Shown: in pieces, positions 51,808-60,352 of the stretch
Position numbering within the stretch: position 1 is the stretch's first letter
Layout of the letters: the number at the start of each line of letters is the position of its first letter
Assembly: GCF_003946545.1 (NCBI RefSeq)
Contig: NZ_RHOA01000001.1
Coordinates: 124,001 to 188,000, forward strand
Source: Levilactobacillus tangyuanensis
GTDB lineage: Bacteria; Bacillota; Bacilli; Lactobacillales; Lactobacillaceae
Length of the DNA: 64,000 bases
Direction of reading: 5' to 3'
The notes under the pieces: model-generated
Seen by the model: only the letters and a program-made list of their open reading frames with translations
The model's database searches: none
What the model was told of the DNA's origin: nothing
Translations under genes and position numbers: made by a program

Positions 51808-53532
51808 TTATTTAAAGGTGCTATTCGTATAATCCTCGACGGTCCCGGTCTTGGCGCTAGCGTTGATCCGACCGGTCAGCGTGATTTGATCGCCGGTCTT
51901 CATCAGGACGGCCTTGGGATAATCCGCCGATCCCACTGTCCAGAGGGTATCGTGGCCCTTGAGGGCGAACAACACATTCTGGTTGTCACCGTTGGGGATG
52001 ACGACAACCCGTTCCACGGTTCCCTTAACTTTGGTGATCTTGGAATTAGTGGTGGAGCTAGCCGTTGACCCGGCGGTGGCGAGTTGCACGCGGTACTGGT
52101 CGAGGGCCTGAGTGGCGGTCGTGGCATAAGCCTTCACGCTTTGATCGGCCGCCTTGATATAGGCATAGCTGCGGAAGGCCCCGGTTGAGTCTAAGAGTGA
52201 CACGACCCAGGTTGGGGTGCCATCGATGTTGTACATGATAGGCATGGTGGCCGACCATTTCTGCGCCACGTATTCCTTCTCGGCAATCTTCTTGGCGCCG
52301 TCGCTATCCATGACCCCAATGTTCTTACCGGTGTAGTAGGTCAGCTCACCGGTCCGCGCATTGATCATGGAGTAGCCCATGGTGGAGTCGGCGCTGGTCT
52401 TGGGCGAGGTGAAGTCGTTGAAGTAGGAAATATTCCCGTGCTTATCGACGACGGGGGTGACGCCATCCTCGGTCCCGTTGCTGTTGGGTTCCTTGACGCC
52501 GGTCTTATTGAAATGGGCGTTGAAGTAGCCATGGCCGTACCAGCCGAAGATGTCGTTCATCTCGGCGGCGGTCGACGAGGCGATCGATTCGTTAATAAAT
52601 GCGGGAGCCTTTGCGGCGGCGTACAGGTTGGTTGCCCCAGTCTTGGCATTTAGGACGACCACGTGCAGCGTCCGGTAGTTGATTCGACTGGAGACACCGC
52701 GGGCCTTGTAGACGGTTTGGATGAAGTAGGGGTCGCCGTTATCCTTGATTTCCAATTGTGGCTGACCTTCTTGAACCCAACTAGGGAAGCGGTTATAAAT
52801 GACCCGTTGGGCATCGTCCATCAGGTAGGCGCTTGGGGTGTATTTCATGGCCTGTTTCACGAAGTGGGGTTCGGCATTCACATTGGTCGCATCGATGATG
52901 AAGTACCCCGGGGTGGCGCGAGCCCGTTGCCACCGCCAGAAACCATCGAATTCAACTGGCGCAATGTAGACGGTCTTGTCTTTAACCACCTGGGTCTGTA
53001 AGTCGCCGAGGCGGTAGTAGGAGGTGTTGGGTACGGTACTCATGGCCTTGTTCATCTTGTTGCGGACGGTCTTGGGGGCGATGGCAATTGGTGTGGCGTC
53101 CTTATCCAGGAGGGGGGCCGACTTCGTGGTCTTAATCTTTAATGAGTTGTAGACGGGCTTCACGCCGAAACGGGTCTGCGCGGCCCCAAAGGCACTGGTC
53201 ACGAAGAGTAAACCCAAGATGAGGGCGGCCAGGTTGAGGCCACGGTTGTTGCTATGGAAGTGGGGCCGATGGGTCTCGTCCGGACCCTCGATGGTCACTT
53301 GGGGACTACTGAAGGCCAGAAATGGCAGGTAGACCAGGCCACTGACCGCGTTGATGATAATTAAATTAAAGAGGGCTTTGCTGGGCAGCGTCACGAAGAC
53401 CGTTAGCAGAGCGACTAGGTAGAAGACAATATAGACGCCGATGAGTAGTTTGGCGTGACTCGGTCGCTGAATCACACCCATAACGGCCATGATAAAGGCG
53501 GCGAGCGTACAGAAGAAGGCAACGAGTAACAT
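51808..53532 (-). CDS. Large membrane protein of unknown function
   Basis: This 574-residue protein has four N-terminal hydrophobic helices (LLVAFFCTLAAFIMAVMGVI, LIGVYIVFYLVALLTVFV, LFNLIIINAVSGLVYLPFL, LNLAALILGLLFVTSAFG), then about 430 residues of predicted exported beta-rich domain (RLGDLQTQVVKDKTVYIAPV, GYSMINARTGELTYYTGKN) reminiscent of PepSY-like repeats, ending in a small OB-like segment (VKGTVERVVVIPNGDNQNVL). I do not recognise a named family. AGAAAGGG precedes the ATG. It lies upstream of envelope genes on the same strand. Confidence 0.78.
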   Translation of the reverse strand: MLLVAFFCTLAAFIMAVMGVIQRPSHAKLLIGVYIVFYLVALLTVFVTLPSKALFNLIIINAVSGLVYLPFLAFSSPQVTIEGPDETHRPHFHSNNRGLNLAALILGLLFVTSAFGAAQTRFGVKPVYNSLKIKTTKSAPLLDKDATPIAIAPKTVRNKMNKAMSTVPNTSYYRLGDLQTQVVKDKTVYIAPVEFDGFWRWQRARATPGYFIIDATNVNAEPHFVKQAMKYTPSAYLMDDAQRVIYNRFPSWVQEGQPQLEIKDNGDPYFIQTVYKARGVSSRINYRTLHVVVLNAKTGATNLYAAAKAPAFINESIASSTAAEMNDIFGWYGHGYFNAHFNKTGVKEPNSNGTEDGVTPVVDKHGNISYFNDFTSPKTSADSTMGYSMINARTGELTYYTGKNIGVMDSDGAKKIAEKEYVAQKWSATMPIMYNIDGTPTWVVSLLDSTGAFRSYAYIKAADQSVKAYATTATQALDQYRVQLATAGSTASSTTNSKITKVKGTVERVVVIPNGDNQNVLFALKGHDTLWTVGSADYPKAVLMKTGDQITLTGRINASAKTGTVEDYTNSTFK

Positions 53533-53638
53533 AGATTAAACCCTTTCTTGAATCGTCTTAGTTTTTAATATAGGTCTAGTTTAGCGTACTTAGACTCTTA
53601 ACGATAGGGCGGGCAAGTTGTGGGTTGGCGGAATGCGC

Positions 53639-53671
53639 AAAAAAAGAGGCGGTGATGTTAGTCACTGCCTC
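53639..53671 (-). terminator. Terminator of the L,D-transpeptidase gene
   Basis: On the minus strand GAGGCAGTGA and TCACCGCCTC form a stem followed by seven T. Confidence 0.85.
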
Positions 53672-53690
53672 GAACGTGATTATTGATTGA

Positions 53691-54254
53691 TTATTTGATA
53701 ACGACCTTGGTCTTCGTTGGGACGTGGTTGTAGAACCAGATAGCATCGGAGACGGTCAAACGAATACAGCCGTGACTCGCACGATGGCCGAGTTTGCGGC
53801 CTTCTGAAGCCAGGTATTGGCCGTGGCCACCGGTTGGAACGGAGTGGAAGAGATAAGTCCCGTGACCCTTGAAGGACTTCCAGTAACGGGCACCCCCACC
53901 GATCGAGGCATTGAAGAAGGACTTACCCTTGTTTTGAATATGGAACGTCCCCTTAGGGGTTGGCGTCCCCTTCTTCCCCGTGGAACACTTCATGGTGTAG
54001 AGAACCGTATTGCCACTGCGAATGTAGACCCGTTGTTTGGCAATCGAAACGCGAATGTTAACCTTTTTATGTTTCTTCAGGTTAGGGTAGGGTTTCTTTT
54101 CGGAAGGCCGCTTCCAGGCAGGGGTCTTCTTAGCTTTTTTGGCGGTCTTGGCCATGACCGTTGTTGGTTGTCGAACATAGTTAGTGGCGACAAGTCCACC
54201 AAACAACCCTAAAGCGGATAAGAGCGTGATCACGAGTAACTTCGTCTTCTTCAT
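53691..54254 (-). CDS. L,D-transpeptidase (YkuD domain)
   Basis: The 187-residue exported protein begins with a signal peptide/anchor (LLVITLLSALGLFGGLVATN) and a Lys-rich linker, then a YkuD domain from about residue 65 (IRVSIAKQRVYIRSGNTVLY) with the catalytic motif HRASHGCIRL (His, Ser, Cys nucleophile). It forms 3-3 crosslinks or attaches proteins to peptidoglycan; in lactobacilli its exact role is unsettled. GAGGAGG precedes the ATG. Confidence 0.9.
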   Translation of the reverse strand: MKKTKLLVITLLSALGLFGGLVATNYVRQPTTVMAKTAKKAKKTPAWKRPSEKKPYPNLKKHKKVNIRVSIAKQRVYIRSGNTVLYTMKCSTGKKGTPTPKGTFHIQNKGKSFFNASIGGGARYWKSFKGHGTYLFHSVPTGGHGQYLASEGRKLGHRASHGCIRLTVSDAIWFYNHVPTKTKVVIK

Positions 54255-54361
54255 GTGAATTCCTCCTCGGTAACTGGTTTCATTTTATTAGTCGAGGGGG
54301 AACGTGTCAACGGGGATAACTGTGTTTGGTCTAAATTATTATTTAATTAATTGGTCGGACC

Positions 54362-54391
54362 AAAAAGGGGCCTAGCCAATCGGCCAGACCC
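54362..54391 (-). terminator. Terminator of the 30-residue membrane peptide gene
   Basis: On the minus strand GGGTCTGGCC-gatt-GGCTAGGCCC forms a hairpin followed by five T. Confidence 0.7.
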
Positions 54392-54407
54392 GCGTTAAAT
54401 CAAATGA

Positions 54408-54500
54408 TTAATGACGAAACATGAATATTCCCCGGACGATTTCCGCCCCGATTAACAAGATCATAACAACCCAGGAAGTTAAAGCAAGAACACCAGTCAT
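54408..54500 (-). CDS. 30-residue single-helix membrane peptide
   Basis: An ATG at 54500 with a perfect AGGAGGT (7-base spacing) opens a 30-codon frame. The peptide starts MTGVLALTSWVVMILLIGAE and ends IVRGIFMFRH: one hydrophobic helix of about 18 residues and a short basic C-terminus, a type I toxin-like or regulatory small membrane protein layout. It has its own promoter (54535-54563) and terminator (54362-54391), so it is an independent gene. No homologue is known to me. Toxin, transporter-modulating peptide and stress peptide are all possible. Confidence 0.65.
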   Translation of the reverse strand: MTGVLALTSWVVMILLIGAEIVRGIFMFRH

Positions 54501-54534
54501 AACCAGGACCTCCTATTCGTGTTGACTCACGTTC

Positions 54535-54563
54535 ATTGTACGATGAACGCTGGAATTACACAA
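54535..54563 (-). promoter_or_regulatory. Promoter of the small membrane peptide gene, with overlapping dyad
   Basis: On the minus strand TTGTGT (54563-54558) and TACAAT (54540-54535) have a 17-base spacer. An inverted repeat CGTTCAT-n6-ATGAACG (54530-54549) covers the -10 box and may be an operator. Confidence 0.6.
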
Positions 54564-54564
54564 T

Positions 54565-54578
54565 AGGAAACGGTTTCA
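54565..54578 (-). promoter_or_regulatory. Candidate cre site
   Basis: Minus-strand TGAAACCGTTTCCT matches the CcpA consensus TGWAANCGNTNWCA with two mismatches at the 3' end. It lies just upstream of the -35 box. Confidence 0.4.
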
Positions 54579-54601
54579 AAACGCATATAAATCGGCAAAC
54601 A

Positions 54602-55453
54602 TCACTGGTTAGTGACCTGAATTAAGGCCGCAAAGGTGGCGGTGCTCATTCCTGGCGTGATCCGAAGCCGTGAGAGGTGGTAGCGGCCCTGCTTCATCTG
54701 GGCGAAGCCCTCGGTTGTGGTCAACGCCAACTGATAGCCGGTCGCCTTAGCCAGTCGACGAGTGGTAGCGTTGTTGCGGCCGGCTGGATAACAGAGCATC
54801 GTCGTGGATTGCTTGAGATTATGGTTGAGCCATGCCTTGGAGTCGGCCATTTCCTGGCGTTGTTGCGTGGCCGATAAACTGGACAGATCCAGGTGCTGCA
54901 CCGTGTGGCTGGCAAAGTCGACTCGACCGGTGGCCTGCATCTGTTTCATCTCGGCCAGCGACAGGTGGTTCTTCTTATGGGTGAAGCCCGTGATCACATT
55001 AATGGTCGCGTGGAGCCTGGTCCGCTCCAGCACCGGCAGCATGTGGGTTAGATTATCCTTGTAGGCATCATCCAACGTGATCCAGACCACCTTCTTTTGT
55101 GGCACCTGATTGGTGGTCAAAGCGCGGATGGCTTCGGCGGTCGTCAGCGTGCGGTAGTGATGATCCTTTAGATAAGTCATTTCCGCCGCAAACTGTTTCT
55201 TGGGCACCCGCAGTTGGTTACCGGTCGAGATGCTGTGATACATCAAAATGGGCAGCTTCAAGGGTCGCTTAAGTTTAATCCAGGGCTTTGCCGTCCGGAC
55301 CTTCTTGGGCGTCGCCTGCTGTTCCTTGATCTGGTTATGTTGAGCCGGCCGCGACCGTTCGTTGGTTCTAAGTGGACGGGTCAGGAAGATGAAGCTCCCC
55401 AAGGCCACCAGCACGATCCCGATTAGACTAATTAACCACCATTTTCGTCGCAT
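54602..55453 (-). CDS. Membrane-anchored polysaccharide deacetylase
   Basis: The 283-residue protein has an N-terminal signal anchor (WWLISLIGIVLVALGSFIFL) and a NodB-homology domain from about residue 65: LPILMYHSIS, VVWITLDDAYKDN (catalytic/metal Asp-Asp), FASHTVQHLDL (His-x3-His ligands), TMLCYPAGRNNATTRR. It resembles extracellular PdaA/IcaB-type enzymes acting on peptidoglycan or an exopolysaccharide. ATG at 55453 follows GGGGGAA. Confidence 0.86.
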   Translation of the reverse strand: MRRKWWLISLIGIVLVALGSFIFLTRPLRTNERSRPAQHNQIKEQQATPKKVRTAKPWIKLKRPLKLPILMYHSISTGNQLRVPKKQFAAEMTYLKDHHYRTLTTAEAIRALTTNQVPQKKVVWITLDDAYKDNLTHMLPVLERTRLHATINVITGFTHKKNHLSLAEMKQMQATGRVDFASHTVQHLDLSSLSATQQRQEMADSKAWLNHNLKQSTTMLCYPAGRNNATTRRLAKATGYQLALTTTEGFAQMKQGRYHLSRLRITPGMSTATFAALIQVTNQ

Positions 55454-55564
55454 ATTTAATTCCCCCAAAAATTAACGTGATTGCCCGTATGACCGAATAC
55501 ACCCATTGTCATAAAGGTTCATTTGATTATTAGTATAGTGGGGTTAACTTAAAATTGCACTGAT

Positions 55565-56389
55565 TTAGTCAGCTCGTTGGGATAGCCGGCGGTAATAGTC
55601 GATCGAACCGGGCTCAAGGTGGAGGGCCTGAATGACGTCACGGTCGGATTGCTGAGGGTGACGCCTGAGATAGTTAATTAAGTAGCCTTGAAGGAGAACG
55701 GACGGGCTGAGGCTGAAACCAACGATGGCCTCATCGGGGCGCAGATACTTGTGGAGACCGGGCAAGGTCAGATGGGGATCGGTCGCTTGGCGTTGCTTCA
55801 GAAACCAATCGCGGCATTGAAAGCGATCCTGCAAGGGGCCCACGAAGGCCTGGAAGCCTTCAAGAAATTGGCGCTCGTTAGTCGACCAATCGTTGGTCGA
55901 CAGGCTGGCCGTGAAGTCGGGCTTGAGGCAGGCCTGAATGGCATAACCGTGGCTAATCAGCAGCAGCGTCAGCCGGGTATACCAGTGGAGTCGCTCGTCT
56001 GTGAGCCACGCCGCTAAGTGGTCGGGCCATTGGTAGTTAATGGGGCGCGCGGCCTGCAGGGGCTTACTCTTGATATCGAGGGTCGGCAGGTAGGGGGTCC
56101 AATTGTGGGAGAAGAGAAACTTAAAGTAGACGTTTAGATGGGACAGAATCTTATTGTAGGTCTGATTTTGAACCTGACGGGCCGTGAGGAGCATGCTCAG
56201 GTATTGTTCAATATCTGGGGTCTGTAGTTGGTTGATCCGGTGGTCTCGCTGATAGGTGGGATTGAAGTGTTCCAGGTAGTTGCAGAAATCTTTGAGGGTG
56301 GCGTTGTACTCGGCCACCGTGGCCTGGGCAATGTCGCGAGCTTCCAGGTCGCGGACAAAGGCGGTTTGATAGGGATACTCTTGGGTCAT
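55565..56389 (-). CDS. Degenerate tyrosine recombinase-like protein
   Basis: This 274-residue protein has an N-terminal SAM-like core-binding domain (FVRDLEARDIAQATVAEY to HLNVYFKFLFSHNW) typical of Xer/phage integrases. The catalytic half is divergent: where the first active-site Arg should follow LLLxTGLR it reads LLLISHGYAIQ, and the H-x-x-R box reads SPSVLLQGYLI; a C-terminal Tyr remains (SIDYYRRL). It probably binds DNA without recombining it, like XerD-like proteins of streptococci. ATG at 56389 has AAAGGA 8 bases upstream; ATG 56398 abuts that RBS. Confidence 0.75.
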   Translation of the reverse strand: MTQEYPYQTAFVRDLEARDIAQATVAEYNATLKDFCNYLEHFNPTYQRDHRINQLQTPDIEQYLSMLLTARQVQNQTYNKILSHLNVYFKFLFSHNWTPYLPTLDIKSKPLQAARPINYQWPDHLAAWLTDERLHWYTRLTLLLISHGYAIQACLKPDFTASLSTNDWSTNERQFLEGFQAFVGPLQDRFQCRDWFLKQRQATDPHLTLPGLHKYLRPDEAIVGFSLSPSVLLQGYLINYLRRHPQQSDRDVIQALHLEPGSIDYYRRLSQRAD

Positions 56390-56398
56390 AATGGCCAT

Positions 56399-56784
56399 CC
56401 TTTCGATTTTTTAAAAAAGTTACTTTAACTAATGACTGTTAATCGTAGTATAGCACGCTGCGACCGGCTTGACTTCGTGGTTAGCGCTTCTAAATGTTTG
56501 TCCAGCAAACAAACGGGTAAAGGGTCGGCCGGTGAGATCGGCGCGCCGGCAAGTTTCTTCGGCGGTTGGATGACAAATTTTACAAATCAGTAAAATGAAG
56601 AAAAAACGTTGTTTCGACGGGGTAAACATTATATGATAAGGATAATCATCGGCAGAATTTTGATCACTGGAAAGATTAACTGCTGGGAACACCTGAGACA
56701 TTTGATTAGTAAATTATCGTAACACATGTCAATACTATTAATAATCGCAACTTGAAAACTTGTGTCACTGCCGGTAGGGGGAGC
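56399..56784. other. Gene-free region between the recombinase and oatA
   Basis: No gene is supported. Short hairpins occur (TGTTTG-tccag-CAAACA near 56498-56514; GCCGG...CCGGC near 56530-56550) but no U-tract terminator or known motif. Confidence 0.4.
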
Positions 56785-56814
56785 TTGACCAGTCAATAGT
56801 TACTGGTTTTATAA
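56785..56814 (+). promoter_or_regulatory. Promoter of oatA with internal dyad
   Basis: TTGACC (56785-56790), an 18-base spacer and TTATAA (56809-56814). ACCAGT (56788-56793) and ACTGGT (56802-56807) form a perfect dyad inside the promoter, a possible operator. Confidence 0.55.
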
Positions 56815-56833
56815 AGAGAAGGAGTAATGAACA

Positions 56834-58768
56834 ATGGATCAATCGTACACGCGAATGACTCGCGAAATTTTACGGGGTCGGCGTGCGGGTAAACGGCGTT
56901 ATATCACCGGGTTCGATGGTATTCGGACGCTAGCCGTTTTGGGGGTCATCATTTATCACCTGGCACCATCGACCCTTCAAGGGGGCTACCTCGGGGTGCC
57001 CATCTTCTTCGTCGTGTCAGGCTATCTGATTACATATTTGTTAATTCAAGAGTGGGATACCACCCACAGTATTAATGTTTTGAGCTTCTACGGTCGCCGG
57101 TTGAAACGATTATATCCGGCACTGGTGACGATGCTGTTGGGCACCACCGCCTACATCACGCTGTTCCAGCGAAGTTTGTTGGTTAACATCCGTAAGACGG
57201 TCCTGACCAACCTGATCTATGGCTATAACTGGTTTGAGATCGGCCACGGACAGTCATACTTTGACCGCTTCAGTGGGGAGTCGCCATTTACCCACCTCTG
57301 GTCGCTGTCAATTGAAGGTCAGTTTTACCTGGTTTGGCCGTTGGTTGTCTTAGGGCTTTTATTGGTCTTTCGCAAACGGGCCCGGGCGGTCTTTCCATTG
57401 TTGGCGCTGGCAATTGTGTCGGCGTTAGCCATGGCCTTCCTGTATGATCCCAAGAATCCTAACCGGGTTTACTATGGGACCGACACCCGGATGTTTGCGA
57501 TCCTGGTTGGGGCGGCGATCGCCTTTATCTGGCCCGCTCATCGTTTGAACGCCAACATTGAACCGGCCCAGCGCTGGTTCTTGGATGGTGTTGGTGGACT
57601 TTCACTGATCACCCTGATCTGGATGTTCTTCACCATGAATGGCCAAGCAGCGTTAACCTACAAGGGTGGCATGTTCTGGTTCACCGTTCTGGCGGGCGTC
57701 CTGGTCGCAACCGTGGCCCATCCCGGTAGCGATATGAATCGGATTCTGTCGAACCCCGTCTTTAGTTATGTGGGGCAACGGAGTTACGGCATCTATCTTT
57801 ACCAATTTCCCGTGATGATCTTTTATGAAGCCCGGGTGAACATTGGGAATCATCCTCTGTTCCATGCCTTGGTCGAGCTGTGTTTAATTATGGTTGTGAC
57901 AGAGATCAGTTACCGTTGGATTGAAAATCCAATGCGGCATTACCATTATGGTCAGTTGACCAATGACGTTCGCGCTTATTTACAGCAACCCGGTGCCCAT
58001 CGGTTGGCCAGCAGTCTTGGGGTCATCGCGGCACTCTTGTTTGGCTTAACCGCCGTTGGCTTCGTTCAACAACCGGCTGGTGCCAAGCCAACCGCCTTGC
58101 AACGCACCATCAATGAGCGCCAGGCCGCTACGAAGAAAAAGAACGCGGCCGCCGTTAAGAAGCAAAAGGCCTTAGATGCGGCCTCTTCCAAACGAAAACA
58201 TGAAAAGGTGGCCTTCTCGAAGCTATCCAAGAAGGACCAGAAGACGGCCAAAAAGTATTTCTTGACCGCCGACGAATTAGAGATTAGTAAACAGACCGCG
58301 CTGACAGCGGTTGGAGACTCCGTGCTCTTGGATGATTCCGGTGCCCTACAGGACGTCTTTCCTGGGGCCATTGTGGATGGCGCCGTCGGTCGTCAGGCGG
58401 ATGCCTTACCGGGTGTCATCAACGGTTTAGCCCAACGCGGCCAGTTGGCCAAGACGGTCCTGGTCAATATCGGTACCAATGGCTATGTGACGCCGGACCA
58501 GGCCGACCAGATTGTTCACGCCATCGGGCCTAAACGTCAGATCTTTTGGGTAACGGCGCATGTGCCGACGCGAGAATGGCAGAACTCCGTGAACGCTCGA
58601 ATTGCCAAGACGGCCAAGAAATATTCGAACGTCCATGTGGTGGACTGGTATACGGCGGCTAAGGGGCATACGGACTGGTTTATCAATGATCACGTTCACC
58701 CGAACGATCATGGTAACCGGTACTATACCTCATTAATCGCCAAGGCGATTGCCAAAGAAAATCAATAA
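56834..58768 (+). CDS. oatA: Peptidoglycan O-acetyltransferase (acyltransferase 3 + SGNH)
   Basis: The 644-residue protein has an N-terminal acyltransferase-3 membrane domain of about ten helices (GFDGIRTLAVLGVIIYHLAP, VPIFFVVSGYLIT), a Lys/Ala-rich linker (about residues 425-470) and a C-terminal extracellular SGNH transferase domain with AVGDSVLLD (Ser nucleophile), VNIGTNGY and DHVHPNDHG (Asp-x-x-His). This is the OatA layout: acetyl groups are moved across the membrane and onto MurNAc, giving lysozyme resistance. GAAGGAG precedes the ATG. Confidence 0.9.
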   Translation: MDQSYTRMTREILRGRRAGKRRYITGFDGIRTLAVLGVIIYHLAPSTLQGGYLGVPIFFVVSGYLITYLLIQEWDTTHSINVLSFYGRRLKRLYPALVTMLLGTTAYITLFQRSLLVNIRKTVLTNLIYGYNWFEIGHGQSYFDRFSGESPFTHLWSLSIEGQFYLVWPLVVLGLLLVFRKRARAVFPLLALAIVSALAMAFLYDPKNPNRVYYGTDTRMFAILVGAAIAFIWPAHRLNANIEPAQRWFLDGVGGLSLITLIWMFFTMNGQAALTYKGGMFWFTVLAGVLVATVAHPGSDMNRILSNPVFSYVGQRSYGIYLYQFPVMIFYEARVNIGNHPLFHALVELCLIMVVTEISYRWIENPMRHYHYGQLTNDVRAYLQQPGAHRLASSLGVIAALLFGLTAVGFVQQPAGAKPTALQRTINERQAATKKKNAAAVKKQKALDAASSKRKHEKVAFSKLSKKDQKTAKKYFLTADELEISKQTALTAVGDSVLLDDSGALQDVFPGAIVDGAVGRQADALPGVINGLAQRGQLAKTVLVNIGTNGYVTPDQADQIVHAIGPKRQIFWVTAHVPTREWQNSVNARIAKTAKKYSNVHVVDWYTAAKGHTDWFINDHVHPNDHGNRYYTSLIAKAIAKENQ

Positions 58769-58772
58769 TGTT

Positions 58773-58813
58773 AAGGGCCCAATCGTTGTGGTTGCAACGA
58801 TTGGGCCTTTTTA
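58773..58813 (+). terminator. Terminator after oatA
   Basis: AAGGGCCCAATCGTTG and CAACGATTGGGCCTT are near-perfect arms with a T-rich tail. Confidence 0.9.
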
Positions 58814-58990
58814 TCGGGCAATATGTTTTGACCGGTAACGTTAGTTGAAATACTTTACCACGGTGGGTAACTTTTTTTGGAATTCCGCAGAATATGGGGA
58901 CTTCCATGAGCCCATAAAATTTTGATCATGTTATGATATCTTCGAATTCAGGGATGAGTTCATCACATTAATCTACGGGGGGTAATTGTT

Positions 58991-59704
58991 ATGATGAAGA
59001 AAGTTGCTATGATTGCTGCGGCTGCAGCGATGGTATTACCATTGGGTGTTGGCGCTATTGCACCTATGGACGCTGGCGTAACTGCATTTGCCGCAACTAA
59101 AGCCGCTGCTAAAGCGGTCACTTACAATTTGATTAGTAGCAAATCACTTAAAAAGACCGCTTATCACGTCAAAAGTGGTAAACCTGCCCTCTACAGTGCT
59201 AAATTCGCTGCAGACAAGGCTAAGGTTAGCTTGACTAAAAAGGGTTCCTTAGCAGGTAGCACAACTTATTACGCAACCAAGAAGATTGTGATTAAAGCCA
59301 ACGGCAAGAACGTTAGCCGCGTTTACATCACTTCTGCCAATGGCAAGGTGAAGGGCTGGGTCGCTCTGTCAACCTTGACTGCCGGTAAGTTCATGGCTGC
59401 CGATGGTAACAAGAAGGGTAACAGCTTTACCTTGGTAAGCGCCGCTAACATCAAGAAGAGCGCCTACCATTTCAAGAGCGGTGACCCGGTTTACTACTCT
59501 GGCAAGTTCGCTGCTGACAAGTCCAAGGTTACCCTAATTAAGCTGGGTAAATTGGCAAACAGCAAGTCCTATTACGCAACTAAGAAGATCACCATTAAGA
59601 AGGCCAAGAAGAACGTGAAGTACCTTTACGTAACGAATGGCAAGATTAAGGGTTGGGTCTTAGCATCTGCGTTAACGGCCGGCAAATTCATGGCCGCTGA
59701 CTAA
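58991..59704 (+). CDS. Secreted lysine-rich protein with two tandem repeats
   Basis: The 237-residue protein has a signal peptide (MIAAAAAMVLPLGVGAIAP) and then two copies of an about 90-residue module: each contains KKTAYH/KKSAYH, AKFAADK/GKFAADK, YYATKKI and KGWV, and ends TAGKFMAAD. The modules resemble SH3/SLAP-type wall-binding units. Lys content gives a very basic protein, and codons are more biased than in neighbours, suggesting high expression. An extended -10 (TGTTATGAT, 58929-58937) lies upstream. Two ATG codons (58991, 58994) are possible. Function unknown; a cell-wall polymer-binding structural protein is plausible. Confidence 0.78.
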   Translation: MMKKVAMIAAAAAMVLPLGVGAIAPMDAGVTAFAATKAAAKAVTYNLISSKSLKKTAYHVKSGKPALYSAKFAADKAKVSLTKKGSLAGSTTYYATKKIVIKANGKNVSRVYITSANGKVKGWVALSTLTAGKFMAADGNKKGNSFTLVSAANIKKSAYHFKSGDPVYYSGKFAADKSKVTLIKLGKLANSKSYYATKKITIKKAKKNVKYLYVTNGKIKGWVLASALTAGKFMAAD

Positions 59705-59726
59705 ACATCCCACATCGGATTAATGT

Positions 59727-59759
59727 AGAGCCCGGAAGATTGTGCTTCCGGGCTTTTTG
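59727..59759 (+). terminator. Terminator after the Lys-rich repeat gene
   Basis: AGCCCGGAAG and CTTCCGGGCT are perfect arms followed by TTTTT. Confidence 0.9.
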
Positions 59760-59788
59760 GTTGTTCGCCATAGAGTGACGAGGGAGCC

Positions 59789-60352
59789 TCAATGTGTCAG
59801 TGATTTAATTGGTTTGGCGGGTACGCCACCGACCAAGCTGTTTGCCGCCACGTCATGGGTGACCACCGCACCCGCAGCGATGATCACGTTGTCACCGATC
59901 GTGACGCCAGGCATAATAGACGCCTTGCCACCAATCCAAACGTCGTTACCAATTGTGACGGGAGTCGCCTGAGCTAGGTAGCCACGGCGGCCAGATGCGG
60001 TCAAAGGATGATTGACCGTATAGATATCGACATTGGGACCGATCATGACATGATTACCAATGGTGACCGGCGCAATATCTAAGATTGTTAAGTTATAGTT
60101 ACTTAAGAAGTCCTCGCCAACGTGAATATTGCGACCGTTATCGCAATTGAAAGAAGCTTGGACGGAGACGCGTTTACCGTGACTGCCCAGAATTTCTTTG
60201 ATCTTCGCCGTTTGGGCTGCAGGATCCGTTGCCGGAATGGCATTGAATTCCTGACAGAGTTGTGCGGCTCGGGCCTTACGAGCTGCGACCTCTTCATCAA
60301 GAAAATAGTACGGTTCGCCAGCATCGAGTTTCTCTAATTCTGTTTTATCCAT
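59789..60352 (-). CDS. Sugar O-acetyltransferase (maltose/galactoside type)
   Basis: The 187-residue protein has the Maa N-terminal segment ([17 protein letters not shown]) and left-handed beta-helix hexapeptides: [20 protein letters not shown] (with catalytic His), [20 protein letters not shown] and [12 protein letters not shown]. It transfers acetyl from acetyl-CoA to a sugar hydroxyl. ATG at 60352 has the best spacing from GAGGTG. It is a paralogue of the gene at 49338-49928. Confidence 0.88.
   Translation of the reverse strand: MDKTELEKLDAGEPYYFLDEEVAARKARAAQLCQEFNAIPATDPAAQTAKIKEILGSHGKRVSVQASFNCDNGRNIHVGEDFLSNYNLTILDIAPVTIGNHVMIGPNVDIYTVNHPLTASGRRGYLAQATPVTIGNDVWIGGKASIMPGVTIGDNVIIAAGAVVTHDVAANSLVGGVPAKPIKSLTH

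Noticed and set aside
56429..56701. 90-codon minus-strand frame between the recombinase and oatA
   Set aside because: No RBS, no domain, Cys/Arg-rich composition unlike the neighbours; treated as a chance ORF.
58066..58371. Minus-strand 101-codon frame inside oatA
   Set aside because: It lies wholly within the Lys/Ala-rich linker coding region of oatA and has no RBS; a compositional shadow.
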